DNA of 64,000 bases from Antiaris toxicaria (Eukaryota; Streptophyta; Magnoliopsida; Rosales; Moraceae). The notes beneath the pieces were generated by a model. It saw only the letters and a list, made by a program, of their open reading frames with translations. It was not told the DNA's origin and searched no databases. The stretch spans positions 20,279,499 to 20,343,498 of the forward strand of contig CP141160.1 in NCBI GenBank assembly GCA_035233585.1, written 5' to 3'. Numbering within the stretch: position 1 is the stretch's first letter; each line of letters opens with the position of its first letter. The position numbers were made by a program, and so were the translations under genes. Shown piece by piece: positions 1 through 12,500 of the stretch.

Positions 1-43
1 AGGAAGAAGATGAAGAGAGAGAGATTTTAGGTTATAAGAGTTG

Positions 44-112
44 GAGAGAGAGAGAGAGAGACAGAGGGAGTAATAGAAAAAAAGGGAAGAGAGAGAGAGA
101 GTTGTTGGGAAT
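44..112. repeat. AG-rich low-complexity tract
   Basis: Runs of AG dinucleotides interrupted by short A and G runs. Such purine tracts often lie in 5' untranslated regions of plant genes, so this could belong to a gene starting to the left of the window on the minus strand, but nothing else supports that. Confidence 0.6.
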
Positions 113-382
113 TTTCTCGTATGAGAGAGAAAAATGTGTAAGTGAGTTTTTTTTTTTAATAAAATTTGAAAATATTAGGGTGTGGTAAGGGTTTATTAAT
201 AATTTTATTTTTCTTTAATTTGTTTTAAATTATTGTATTTAACTTGTGTCATTTAAATTTTATGTGATGTTAACGGTGAGGTGCTTAAATTTATGTCATT
301 TTGTTTTTTTTTTTCCATAAAAATAAAGAGAACAAGGAAACAGTAACGGATCGATTATTATGTCCAAATACGGTGATTCTTA

Positions 383-720
383 GGGGTCGTTTGGGGGCTG
401 TCTCCAGTCTCTAATTTTTCACTTTTTTCCAAAACTTTCTTACTTTTTACTATTTACATCTCTAAAATGCTACAGTAAACTCCAAACTTTAAAAATTCAT
501 AACTTTTTGTATACAAGTCCAAATGAGATGATTTTTTTTAAATTGCATAGAATTTCGAGAGGAACAAAACAAGATCCATATTGATTTTTTTTTTCTAAAA
601 AAATTTTTAAAATTTTTAATTTTTCACCCTAAACAGTTTTTTCTCCCAAACATATTCTCCAAAACCAACTTTTTTCCAAACCCCAAAACCACATCTCCAA
701 AACCTCCCCCAAACTCCCCT
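383..720. mobile_element. Tourist-like MITE, family 2, copy 1
   Basis: A 338-bp AT-rich block starts with GGGGTCGTTTGGGGG and ends with the near-complement CCCCAAACTCCCCT. It is flanked on both sides by TTA (380-382 and 721-723). Short GGG..GTTTGG terminal repeats plus a 3-bp TTA duplication are typical of PIF/Harbinger (Tourist-like) miniature elements. It has no coding capacity. Its interior (the opposite-strand match of the tracts with CTACAGTAAACTCC and TGCATAGAATTTCGAGAG) resembles the element at 19975-20303. Confidence 0.75.
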
Positions 721-956
721 TTAGGCTTCCAAAGTAAAGCGAACAAGCCTTTCGCTCTTGCGTTTTGTCACAATGAATTTGCTCTTTATTCCAATAAACG
801 TTTTCTTGAGACAGTTTCATGTTTGTTGGTGTCATTATTTTTTATAGACAGTTTCATGTTTGTTGGTGTCATTATTTTTTATACAATTCTTTAAATGTCT
901 ACTGTTCACATTTTCACAGCCAGCACATGCAAGTGGTGGTCTCACCGGCATTGTTA

Positions 957-1330
957 GAGCCCGTTTGATTATGATTTTAGAGATATTTTTTAAAACAAGT
1001 TATTTTAAAAAGTATGTTTGGAAAAAAATTATTTATCATAAAAAAATATAAAATTTTAAAAAAAATTTTAGAAAAAAATATTAATATAGATCTTATTGAT
1101 TCTCCTAAAATTCTATATAATTTAAAAAAATTATCTCATTTAAATTTGTATATATAAAATTATGAACTTTTAAAACTTAAAATTTACTATAATGTTTTGA
1201 AAATATTAATAATAAAAAATAATAATAAAATGAAAAAAAATTGTTTTAAAAAATATTTTTTGGGTACATCTCTTTTAAAAAAGAACCTTTTAATAGGACC
1301 TAAATTTAATAAAAACTTTTTTTTAACAAA
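957..1330. mobile_element. Degraded family 2 MITE copy
   Basis: It begins GAGCCCGTTTGATTATG just after a TTA. Inside are blocks shared with 19975-20303 (ATTCTATATAATTTAAAAAA, then a TTTACTATAATGTTTTGAA segment). The right end is not clear, so the boundary is approximate. Confidence 0.5.
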
Positions 1331-2823
1331 TAGAAAACAAAAATTAATACATCATTATTCGTCTCTTACTTTAGTCGGATTACGTAATATGTGAATGTCA
1401 CAAAAGCTGCTTCCTGGAAATGGGGGCAATGTTGCTGGTTTTGAACAAGCAGATTGATGTGACAGATGCCTAATACAGGCAAATTTTTAGGGAATAAAGG
1501 CAAATTATTTACCTCATCAATCAATTTGGATTACTTACCAGGAAACTTAAAATCAGCACTAGAAGCAGACATTTCCTTGCTGCCAAATTAAATTGTGACA
1601 TCTTCCTTTTTTTTTTTGGTCAATCAGTTGTTAAACTGGATAAGAGCCCGACCAATCTCAGAAGACTAGTATACCGTGCTTTCAGAAGCTTCATTAAACA
1701 ACTCATTTTAAGTGCTTAGTATTTAGATTATAAAAATATAATAATAATCACAAATATATAAGAATATTTGATTATTTTACTTAACATATTTACTTTTTAA
1801 ATTAAAAATCTGATTCATTAACAGTTTTAAATACCTCTTCCTTTCTAATTTTCACGTGATATCAGAATCTAATAATCTCAAATGAGTGTCTTTAAAGAGA
1901 TTTTTGAGTCTCGTATCATAAAAAATACAACAACAATTACAAATATATAAGTATATTAGACCACTTTCACTTAACATTTTGATCTTTTAAATTGGGAGCT
2001 AAATCGCTTAACAAGTCTTAAACTCCTTTTACTCCCTTATCTTCATAGAAGGCATGACTTTGAGAGAATACATCCAAATGAATTCGTACCATCCATCAGC
2101 AAACCTCTGGGTCCAGGCTTTCCCACCACTTGGGAGGGAGGGCCCTGTGAGATCTTAGATAATAGGTTTTCGGAGTGATGGTCATAGAACTAAAGTATAT
2201 TAGACTTGACAAATAAAAACACGAAGCCATCGAGTCATTGGCCAACTATCAGTACACACTGTACTTTAGACGTCAAAGCAATTGTGCTCTTTGTGGACCG
2301 AAAACAGAGGCAATGGAGGCTTCCTTAAAACTTCCCAATTGAATTGAATCCACAAGGAGTAAGGTTGTCCAGTCGTTCCCTTTGAGTGCTGAGTCTTCTG
2401 ACTCTCACATGTCGGGCATGTTTTGTGTTCTGATTGGAGGCTTTTTCGGAGACCATCTGGCGTGTTACAAATAAAAAGTTTTAGAAATACTAGTTGTCTA
2501 ATTTAAAACCATCAAATTTTCAGAGGCATCAGTCATATTCACATACTGTTTTTATACTCTATGTAATGATCCATAACTTAAGACTTTCTTTTATTTTTTG
2601 GTATATTTCCAATTATGTATTTTTTTTGGGTCGTGGAAAGCTGAAAATTATTTCGTTAACGTGTACTTAAGAGGTCAGTGGTCCAATCTTCTCTGTCACA
2701 TAATGAAAATAGAATGTGTTTAGCGAAATGGGTTTTGGGCCACGTAAGCTTCAATCTCATTGGTAGTTTTGACTCACAATGGTTGTGATGATTCTCGAAA
2801 CTCAATGAAAACTATGAACTGAT

Positions 2824-3161
2824 GATACGTTTGACACGGTTACGAAAACGTTTTGTGTTTAAACATAATGCAGTTTTCACTCAAACACAAAAGTTTTACA
2901 TTCAAATACAATCATTTTTAACAGACTATGAAAACAATTGCTATTCCTTTATTTTTTAAAATAATTATATGAACTTTTCAACTCTCATTTTTTTATCTCT
3001 ACTTTTATCGATCACATCAACTTTTCAACTTTAAAATACAATTCAAATACTTTTAATTTAAACATGTTTTTCATTCAAATATAAAACAAATACTTTTCAA
3101 CCAAATACAATACTCAAAAAACGAATTACATTCAAACGCAATGCGTTTACCAAACGACTCA
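2824..3161. mobile_element. Dispersed miniature repeat, family 1, copy A
   Basis: The block opens with ACGTTTGACACGGTTACG and closes with GCGTTTACCAAACGACT. It carries the family 1 interior: an 'ATCACATCAACTTTTCAACTT' type segment, a Ctx-rich 'AAACAAATACTTTTCAACC' segment, and a terminal 'CAATGCGTTTACCAAACG'. The same order and spacing appear at 21173-21509 and, in opposite orientation, at 51394-51710 and 52048-52364. Non-coding. Confidence 0.65.
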
Positions 3162-3875
3162 TGAAAATGTCTAAAAAAAAAAAAAGTTATTCTTATCTAT
3201 TTTTACTGAATTTTAGGATCAATATAATTCATCTCTTGAGCTTCAAAAACTTTTACTTTACCTCTAAATTTTAAACTAGTCTTATTTAATTCCTTTTGGT
3301 AGAATCTCGGTTAAAATAGAGAAAAAAAAAAGTTGTAGCCATATGTGTGTTTTTTTTTTCTTCTTATTTATTTATAAAAGAAATCCCAACAAAATGGAAG
3401 AGTAATTCCCCATTCTACATCTGTGTTTAACCAAAATTTTAGTAAAAGCTAAAAGGGGTTAATTATAAATTAAAAGTTGGTAAGAAGGATGGAAAATAGA
3501 AGAAAAAGAAGAGTAGAATCTCTAAGTGATGTAAACGAGAAAGATTTTCCATCATGTTGTTTAGTAGAAGAGAAAGAAAATATATATAAAAAAATCTAAT
3601 CAAATACATTTTATAATTATAATATTATATAAATTAGGAGACGATAATAAATTAAGGTTAAAATAATTATTTTACCTATATTTGCTTTGTTAAAAATTTT
3701 CCATCCATTTTTCTTTTAAAATTGGAAGGATCAGAAAGTACCAAGCCCATGAATTTTCAGTTTCTCTTCCTTCTTAATTTCCTCTCGACCATACAATCAA
3801 AATCCCATTTTCCTCTCAAAATTCCTCTTCTATTTTCCTTCATCTTCCCTATTCATTCTACCAAACAAAGGCTTA

Positions 3876-4380
3876 GGCTATATTTGGTAAGAAAGAAAAG
3901 TGAAAGGAAGGAAAAGAGTGCAGGAATTTGTAGAACAATTATGAAAATCATGATTGTGTGATAGGAGGGAAGGAAGGAAAGAAAGGATTAGATGAAAGAC
4001 TTCCAATCCTTCAAAAAATTATAATTTTAATTGCTCTAAATTGGAGAGATTTTTGGAGGGAATCAATTTACCTTATTAATTATAGATTAAAATTATAGTA
4101 ATACCCTCATTAATGACAAAGACTCTTTTTTTAATTGAAGAAATGATAAGAAGATAATAAACAAATTAATAAATGATAAAATTATTTTATAAATAAAATA
4201 TATTCTTTCTTTTTCTTTGCATCTTTATATCAAATAAGAGAGATGATTTTTATTTTCTTTTCCTCTTGTTGTATTAAACATCATAAAAAAAACTATCTTT
4301 TTCTCCTTTATAATCTCCCTCGCTTAGTTAATATACTACTCATTTCTTCTATTTTTCTCTCATTTCTACTAAACATAACC
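3876..4380. mobile_element. Tourist-like MITE, family 3
   Basis: A 505-bp element. The left end GGCTATATTTGGTAAGAA is an imperfect inverted match to the right end TTTCTACTAAACATAACC. TTA flanks it on both sides (3873-3875 and 4381-4383). Purine-rich arms on the left and pyrimidine-rich on the right would let it fold as a long hairpin. No coding capacity. A similar GGAAGG-rich block lies in intron 13 of the second aminopeptidase gene (about 43230-43570). Confidence 0.65.
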
Positions 4381-5529
4381 TTATAGTTTACGAATAAAGT
4401 GAGAACTAACTTAAAGTTTAGAGGGGATTGAAAGTAATGAGAATAGTCTTAAAAAAATAAAAAAATAGAAAACCCTGATTTTTCTCCCATCAAGACCAGA
4501 CCATATGAGTGCTCTATTCAATCACATTTTAATTACACCTCAAATTTTGGACACATGGTTCCAGAATTGAACGTGACAGAACCGTTGAACTGATATGCTG
4601 ATCAAGATTGCGTGTTTTGCCATTTCTCAGATTTCATATTACAACAAGTTGTGACATGATTTTGTTAATATATCAATGTTTCATATTAGGGCCTAGCAAA
4701 CAATTCCATTTTTGCTCTTCCCTGCCATGACTTCCTCTTATTTTCCAAAACCGGATTTTGTGGCTGTTTATAGTCCCTTTTCATAGGATGAACTTTTTCC
4801 ATTTTTTCATAACATATTCAGTAAGCAGCTGGTAGTAGAAGACTACTAGGCCGAAATTGGAAGGATTTTGAAGGCAATCGATTTTTTATGTGTGAAAATG
4901 AAGATAAAATGATGAGTGCAACGTCATAAGTGAGCCGTTAAGAGAGAGAGAGAGAGAAAGATATATATATATATATTATATCGGCAGCAGAAAATGGAGG
5001 AAGCAAATAGCAAACAACAAATGAGCAAGAAAAGTCTTGACAGTCATTTTCCTTAATGTCAAACCACATTTAGCGACCATTTTCTGCACAAACACAGGGC
5101 TGTGTGTGTCCCAAGTATAGACATATACCACGTTTGTACGTAGGGAAGGCGTTGATGAAGCTATTTCGATGGAATGTACAAAAGGGACCACCCGAAAATG
5201 AAGAAAATTAAAACAAAAAGGAAAAGAATGAATGCTTCGTTATTCTCTTGACGAATCATCTTCTCGCAGTGTCACTTAAATAGGTTAAAATATGTACCAA
5301 TTTTCTATAGCTCAGTTGCATAAAAGATTGATGAACTGAAAAAAATCTTTGTTACGACTTAAAATTAATAATTCATTTCAACGAGCTATATGAATAGTTA
5401 TTTATATTTAAATAGAAAGTGTTTAGTTGGAACATTACCCTAATGAAATATAAATAGTTCTACCATTTCACAATAATACTATTCAAATTCAATCTAAATT
5501 TCACTTTTGATAAATTTATATCACACTTA

Positions 5530-5885
5530 TGGTCTATTTGGTGAACGCATTGCATTTGCATTACATTTAAATACAATGCATTGAATGCAATTTGTGTTTG
5601 GAGGAAAAGTATTAGCATTACATTTGAATGCAACGTGTATTTAGGCGAAAAGTATTTGAATTATATTTTAATAATAAATTTATGATGTGATAGGTAAAAG
5701 TAGAGAGAAAAAAAGAATATATGATGTAATTAATCAAAGTAATAAAAAAAGTGAAATAATAATTAGTGATTGTGTTAAATTTAAAATGTGATGTGATTGA
5801 TATTTGAATGAAATGCTTTTGTATTTGAATGAAAATTACATTGCATTTAAATGTAATACAATCTGAATACATGTACCAAACCCAC
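5530..5885. mobile_element. Dispersed miniature repeat, family 1-like, copy B
   Basis: It starts TCTATTTGGTGAACGCATTGC and ends CATGTACCAAACCCACA, giving complementary TTTGGT/ACCAAA ends. The interior repeats ATTTGAATG units and a 'GATGTGATTGATA' segment like the other family 1 copies but is more diverged. Target duplication could not be decided. Confidence 0.5.
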
Positions 5886-6922
5886 ACTTTTTATTCTATC
5901 CTTACACCTTTTAAATAAAACTGTAAATTAAAGCTATCAAAACACAACGTTCATTTTGAATAAATACATGTTGTATAATTTATGATCTAAACATACTATA
6001 ATAAATAGCTATATTTATATTTATATATTTTAACGACATAAAATCTATGATATTCATTTATTGAAAAAACAAATAAAGATCCATTTTAAATATGTTAACT
6101 CCTATTCGAATTTTTCTCTTTTCATCAGTTAGCTCCAACGGGTACTTAGACGTGGCACGACGCAGCACTACGAAGCTAAATAGCATTAAAATAACGTCGT
6201 GGCCAGTAGATTGTTTACAAAATCACGTTACACCTGACTTATTAGAACAGCGTGGTAAACGATATTCAAGTCAGTTATGGGAATCTTTGTTTAACAAATT
6301 ATATATTAAAACTACATTACTACTTTTTTTTTTTAACAAGTATTCTAGTACATTAATTGTGTTCAAATTTCATAGGACAAATAACTAGCAAAAAAAAAAA
6401 TTTCATACGACATATTTTAATAATTAAACACTCTAATTTTTTATTATCAAGAGTGATAAAAATTACAAGAAAAATAAATACACACGCACAAAATTATTTA
6501 TAAAGATTCATACTTCAATATGAAACTACATCCTATTTCATCATTGTAATAATTTATTATCATGATTGATAAATTACAATACAAAAATTATGCACTTTTC
6601 TAATCTCTCTCATAATAATCCTAAATGATGGAGTCTTTACTTGTAATAAAAATTATCCACTCTAAATGAAACTTTTATTAATGAAATTTGGGTTTTAGGT
6701 ACTCCATTTGCGGGACTTTCCTTCCAACCCTCCTTCGTAATCCTGTACTAAGGCATTAATTAAGCCTTTATTTGAAACACCATTGAAAATTAAGCATTTC
6801 AAATTCATTTTGTCCTTTTTTTTTTTTTTTCCTCAATCTGATAATAGATTTTTGTTATAATAGATAAACATAATCTGATTGATGGTTGGAATTGACAAAA
6901 GGAAGCTCCCTCCCAAAATCTT

Positions 6923-6928
6923 TTGACT
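6923..6928 (+). promoter_or_regulatory. W-box (TTGACT) upstream of WRKY gene
   Basis: TTGACT about 355 bp before the WRKY start codon, with another TTGAC core at about 6892. W-boxes bind WRKY proteins and are common in WRKY promoters, where they allow auto- or cross-regulation. The short motif alone is weak evidence. Confidence 0.35.
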
Positions 6929-7005
6929 TGTATTCTTCACCGTTGTTAAGGGGTTGGTCTAAGCACGAGACCGGCTTTACTTTAGGCTTGATTCACACAA
7001 AAGTG

Positions 7006-7026
7006 CACACACACACACACATACAC
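7006..7026. repeat. (CA)n microsatellite
   Basis: About ten CA units, slightly interrupted, in the likely promoter of the WRKY gene, roughly 250 bp upstream of its start codon. Confidence 0.8.
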
Positions 7027-7228
7027 AAGTCTTCCCCCCCAACCCCAAGTCATCCTTGGGCATGGCCCCACCATGCGTCCCTATTCTTCCCCTCTTTATA
7101 ATACCTTTCTCTACCAATTTTGTTTCGGCTGTGCGGCACTTCTCTCTCTCCACTCTCTCCTCAGCATCACCTCTGAAGTTTCCTTTTTGTTACGTACGAA
7201 GCTCACCTCCCAGCCGCCTCTACAAGCC

Positions 7229-7285
7229 ATGGACTACAAGATATATCTACGCATCCCAATTTCAGTCGACTCGCCAACATGCTAA
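7229..7285 (+). promoter_or_regulatory. Upstream ORF overlapping the WRKY start
   Basis: An ATG at 7229 opens an 18-codon frame whose TAA (7283-7285) lies just past the main WRKY ATG at 7279, in a different frame. If the transcript starts upstream of 7229, ribosomes that use this ATG would pass over the main start, lowering WRKY translation. An in-frame ATG at 7073 would lengthen it. The transcription start is not known; a TATA-like stretch lies near 7096, which would put this ATG in the leader. Confidence 0.4.
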
Positions 7286-8126
7286 GCAATAACTACTACT
7301 ATTACTCTTACCGCCACCCTCACCCCCTCAACATGTCTAGCGGTACTAGCAACAACAACTTCATGGCGCCAATGGATCAGTCCCCCGAGAACGACTTCGC
7401 CGACGACCAATCCAACTTTTATCCGTTTCCCGACCTGTCCATGTTCGACGAGTGGCCGCTTCATCAAGATGGTTCGGTTATGATGCCGCTTTCGGAGCCT
7501 ATGCCGAACCACCCCATTTATCAAGCTAATGAAGGTGATCATGGGGCCGGTGGGAGTAGCAGCCATCTTGGAGGACTAACTAGCGGTAAGCATGTGTTCA
7601 TAATCCATTATTACATATGTTTCAATTAAATATAGTATATTGTGTTATCGTGATTTATTAGTCGTTGACATTAAAAAAATTTTTTTTGGTGTCTCATTAA
7701 TCTAGTTGGACAGAATGAAAGTGGGCTGGAAAGGAGGGAAACTAAAGAGAGGGTTGCGTTTAAGACGCAATCAGAAGTCGAAATACTCGACGACGGGTTC
7801 AAATGGAGGAAGTACGGGAAGAAGATGGTCAAGAACAGCCCAAATCCAAGGTAGTCAACGGTAACATTGATCAAAGTCGTGCAACATTATAGGAGTATAG
7901 TTTATATACATCTAGATTAATCGTATATTTGTACGTCTTTATATATTCTATGTATTCATATGTGCTATGGACCGTGTTAATTAAGGTGTCATGTGAATGC
8001 AGGAACTACTACAGGTGTTCAGTTGAAGGCTGCCCGGTGAAGAAGAGAGTTGAAAGAGACAGAGATGACCCGAAGTTTGTGATCACGACCTACGAGGGCG
8101 TTCACAACCACCAGAGCTCCTTCTAG
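7279..8126 (+). CDS. WRKY transcription factor, group IIc, WRKYGKK type (WRKY50/51-like)
   Basis: Three exons: 7279-7585, 7706-7850 and 8003-8126, all with GT-AG borders, giving about 191 residues. The N-terminus is rich in Tyr, Asn, Ser and acidic residues with no known fold. The single WRKY domain is C-terminal: the heptapeptide WRKYGKK, then a zinc finger C-x4-C-x23-H-x-H. The spacing and an intron after the NSPNPR codons fit group IIc. Gln-to-Lys in the heptapeptide is typical of the WRKY50/51/59 subgroup, which is reported to bind W-boxes poorly and to act in salicylate- and jasmonate-linked defence. It is a nuclear DNA-binding regulator by family. The protein ends only four residues after the last zinc-binding His, so it is C-terminally short. 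The ATG at 7279 was chosen because it is the first in the frame that reaches the domain. Exact orthology is inferred, helped by the adjacent PMIR gene as in Arabidopsis. Confidence 0.9.
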
Positions 8127-9582
8127 TTCCTCCAAGTTTTCAGCGGAACCGCCGATTAATGTCGCAGACTCAAACGTTGGGGGACATGGCGTTTTAATCT
8201 TGGAGTTAGAATTACCTGTAAAGTCCCGTCACTACCCTTGTTGTTGTAGTAGATGACAACAGATTTTTATACATGCCTTAACCATGATGTTTTCAAGCAG
8301 CAGAAGTTTTTACCTGTTAAATAGTGTTATGGAATCATATCAGACTTTAGAGTTTTCACTTTTAGTACAAATCATACTTTTTTAGCGTTGTGATCTTTGT
8401 CTCTTGGAGGCGCTGATATCATATAAGTCAACTTCATTGGGGGGGTGGCCGTGTTTCTGAGAACTTGCGGCGTGGATAAAACTTTTAATTTATTATGAAT
8501 TTTTATTCCGTAATTATGTATTTATAGACCCTTGGATGTTAGGCCGAATTGCCTAAGGGCGTCCTTGCTAGCCCTTGATTCTCTCGTTAACACTATATAT
8601 AGAGAAACTAGGTTAGATGACTCCGTTTTAGTATTTAAAAAATATTCAATATTTTTAGATTTTAATTAAATGTCATTTTCTTAAAGATTGGGATTGATAA
8701 CTATTAAACGTGTAGGATCAGGATCTTATTATCTTATAGATGGTCATAAATACACTTAAATCCACCATGGTGCTTGAGCTTGAGGAGCAGGACGACACAG
8801 CTGATTTTTTTTTTTTTTCAAAATTAAAAAAAAATTGAAAATTTTTGCCGTTCCCAGTCTACCTAACGCTGAAATTTTCCCCACCCTTCAACATACAACA
8901 GCTTTTACCGGAGAGCGCTGACGAAGACTTTTATTTGTTATTATTATTTTTTGGGTTAGTGTTGGGCTCAAAAAATTGGAAAAGTTAAATGTACATTTGG
9001 GCACGAGACATCCACAAATCTTAAACGAGATTAGTCAGTGGTAGCCTTTGCCCTTCGGGGCACAAAATCGTAACCAACCACCTGGGCTGTCCTACACCCA
9101 CCCAAGAAACTACACTTCATAAAACTAAATAGAATCGTGTTAGATTATAAATGGTCTTTTGTTGAATAGATTCATATAAATGCAAATTCCCAATGGGTAT
9201 CTTGACTTTTTAGCTGATTAGAACCAAGGAAACTGAAGAAAATTTTATTTAATAAATTTCCCAGATGTGTTTTATTTTATTTTATTTTTTAAAGAAACTA
9301 AATTAGCTGAGAGTGACATTATAATGCCAGAATATTATCCACCAATCAATATGGCTAAGATTAAAGGATAAATATTATACCACATAAAGGCAAGAAGAGT
9401 CAACCATCATCTTTTATTGGAGAAATGAACATCATTCAATTGAAAATCTGTTCATAAAGCTTTACAATCTTCATGTACACTCGTAAGCACCACTAAACAA
9501 ACTCTTATGCCCTGTTTCACTCCAAAAACAAATTCCTGTATATTAAAGGCGGGCTCCATTCAGACAAACTTAAAATAGCGTC
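8127..9582. other. Convergent intergenic region (3' ends of WRKY and PMIR genes)
   Basis: No gene was seen. The two flanking genes point at each other, so this stretch should contain both 3' untranslated regions. It has a poly-T and poly-A stretch near 8804-8835 and otherwise unremarkable sequence. Confidence 0.6.
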
Positions 9583-12500
9583 TTATGTGTGCCTGATAAC
9601 TGCACTTTGAAATATAACATCTGGATTTCGGGTATGTGAAGTTCCCAAGTCATTCCAGTTAGCTCCCAGTTCATGATCATGTGATGAGATGCTCCATAAG
9701 ATATCCCCCGGTCGTACCTTTGCTATCCCCAGAGGGGATGATTTCACAATTGCCTTCGACTTTGATGTGTATCCAGTATGTCTACCCATGCCACTAGCAA
9801 CCAGCCAACGGGATCCGGATTGCTGTTGTGTTGTTGTACCCCAGAGCAGTTTGTTGGGGGAAAGTGTATTGACACCAGCAAGGTGGATCCCAGTGACTTT
9901 GAACTGGGGACTGTCTTCATCTTCTTTAACAGTCTCTTCTTTCTTCTCGTCACTTGCCTTCCCCACTAATGGCTGATCCTGTTCTTTGTCGACGCTACAA
10001 TTCAACACCACACTATGCTCTTTTCGCATCAAATGGTCAAATACCCTCTGTACTTGAATCAGAAGAAGCATCGGAACACCCACAGGCTCGTAATTTCTAA
10101 GGGGATTTCTAAGTTGAACCAAATGAGCAATTGTGAGGTTGTTTCCCAACAAGCTACACGTTTCTTCATTCAAGCAGGCATTTTGTTTCGCCTTTACACT
10201 AGCTAAATCCACACACTTGGCATGATGGGCATCGAGGACCTTTAATGTATGCTTAATACTACGATCTTCGTCACCAATGTTTCCAGCATCTAGCCTCAAC
10301 CAATCATCCAGTGTTATAGACAGGCCAACTAAGTCACTGATGTCTCCAGAGGTTGACGTCTTCCAAGTGAACTGAGGATATATGCAAGAAGGTGGCTCAT
10401 CATTCGACATTCGAGACTGTATTTTTAAGCCTTCCAGGAAGAGGGCTTCAATCTTATTCACAACCAAAGGAGAAAGGTCTTTGAGAGATGCGAACTCCAA
10501 AGGTATCTCATCAACTATATAACCTGCTCTGAAATTATTATCATCCCAACCAGGTTGAAATTTATCAACTTCCTTCCTTGCACCATATGAATCATGCTGT
10601 AAAATAGCTTTCCTGTGACAAATTGGAAAATAAACTTTGTAATGCATTAAAAGGAGAAAAGAAAAGGACACAGCCAGATTATTTTGAAACGAAAATGTTA
10701 CTTAATGCGCTTACAAACCTCTGAGACTCCATTGAACTTGAAGCTGCACTACATGCTACCTGCTTTATTGTTTTCCCAGTAATATCCTCCAAACGAACTA
10801 ATTCATCGATCTGCACATACAACTTTTCAGCTCCAACCAACGCCAAATTTTGCAGTATCTCCATAATATCATTACCCATTTTTGCAGGTAGAACAACAGG
10901 ATTAGAGACTTGAATTATTAAGCTCCCTTCATTTTTTGCATTCCTGAAAAGTGAAGGAGTCATAGACCACAAAAAGCCTCCATTATTCAGCTGAACATAT
11001 GGACCAAAGCCTTCTTCAAGTGGAGGTAACTGGTATTGCTCTTGAGGGGGGAGCTCAATTGGACTACCAAATCCACCAGAGCAAGTGCGCGGAGAATTTC
11101 GAAAGTCCTTCTCATTTAAGCCCCATGCTTGCATCAAAGCTTCAGTTTCCAAGTCTTCAAGAATTTTTGCCTTTCTTCTCCTTAACAACTCACTGTCCCT
11201 CTTGTGCTCCTCTTCAGCATCCTGAACAATCAATGACAACTCAGAATCCCCACATCCGAATCCAGTTATGATATTGCCACCAGCTTCTGATTTCTCCTGC
11301 TTTGCATTGAAATTAAAAATGGAGTCTCCTGAAGCTAAAGCCTCCTCTTCAAACTGTCTCCAAAGAAGCTCTCGAGGAGACTCTGGATCACCATCAGAAC
11401 TTGCGATAAATGATCTGTGATCCAGTTCTAGCATATTCAAGAAATCACTTGCCACAGATTCAGCAACATCATCAAAGCTAAATGATCTGTTGGCTTTGTA
11501 GCTTGCTTTAACTTCGATGTGGTTTTCTTGCTCAATGCACTCTATTGAATCTACTGAAGTATCCAAACCTACTGCTTCTGAAGTCAACTGACTGTTGCCA
11601 GCTGATTCCAGTTCTCCCATGCTCGATGCTCTAGTATAGTTGGTATGTGTTTCAACCTTCCCGTCATCCACCACTACTTCATCTCGGCAATTGGTACAAT
11701 TTTCATCCTTGGAAATCGATAGTGTCTCCCCGTCAAAACCTAAATCACAATCATTAAGCATCTCGTGCACATTGATTGTCTCAATTGTAGGTCCATCAAA
11801 GGTATGACTATGACTAGCAACTTGGTCAGTTTCCAAACGCTCATTTTCAGAGATTTCAATCCCCACCTCAGTAACATCCCAACCATAACCATCCACTTCT
11901 TCAGCAGAAACAAAGTTAAGGTCGAGTTTGGGTTTGTATTGCTCTAGTTGTTGACAATCCTCTGTTGAAATGCACAAACTCCCCTCATCGAGTTTCTGAT
12001 ATAAACAATTTATTGATTTGGAGAGCTCCAACCCCGTTCTTAGCAATACTTCACGACATACATTAACATCAAAAGACTGGCATAAGAAGTCAGACCCATA
12101 GTTTACGTTACCTTGAACGCTGCCAACACGCTGAAGCATGCTATTATAATCACTAGGACTCGAACCAACACCATTGCCCATGGTAGACGTATTCCGCACC
12201 ATGCTTAAAAATTGAGGAAAATTTGAATTACCACTGAAGTTATCAAACTTATCCTGCTCTACCCAGAATCCAAAGCTGACATTTAGACTAGCTCCTTTAG
12301 CTTTTCCCGAAAGGTTGAAGCTGGTTGTCCATTTACCACAGCTCTTCCCACCTTCTAACTCCTCCAGAGTACGGGGTAAGAAGCTCGTGAGATCAACCCA
12401 ATGCTTTCCAATATCCAGACCAGGAGCCTCGATGACTGAAGCATAAAGGAGGAATAGTTTCGACTCATACTTCACCGGATGGTTGGGCCCACCAGTACTG

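Larger units (their letters stand above)
1..7228. other. AT-rich intergenic region with small transposons
   Basis: No coding region could be supported here; the open frames are short and have no recognisable domain. The stretch holds an AG-rich low-complexity start (about 1-110), three types of miniature repeat listed separately, a short AT microsatellite at about 4960-4976 and many A/T homopolymers. Its last few hundred bases form the WRKY gene promoter. Confidence 0.6.

Noticed and set aside
9001..9130. GC-richer patch that looked like a retrosequence or small RNA gene
   Set aside because: No box motifs, folding arms or coding match could be made out by eye.
10999..11271. Plus-strand frames inside the PMIR gene and similar frames opposite other genes
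   Set aside because: Shadows of the real minus-strand coding sequence.
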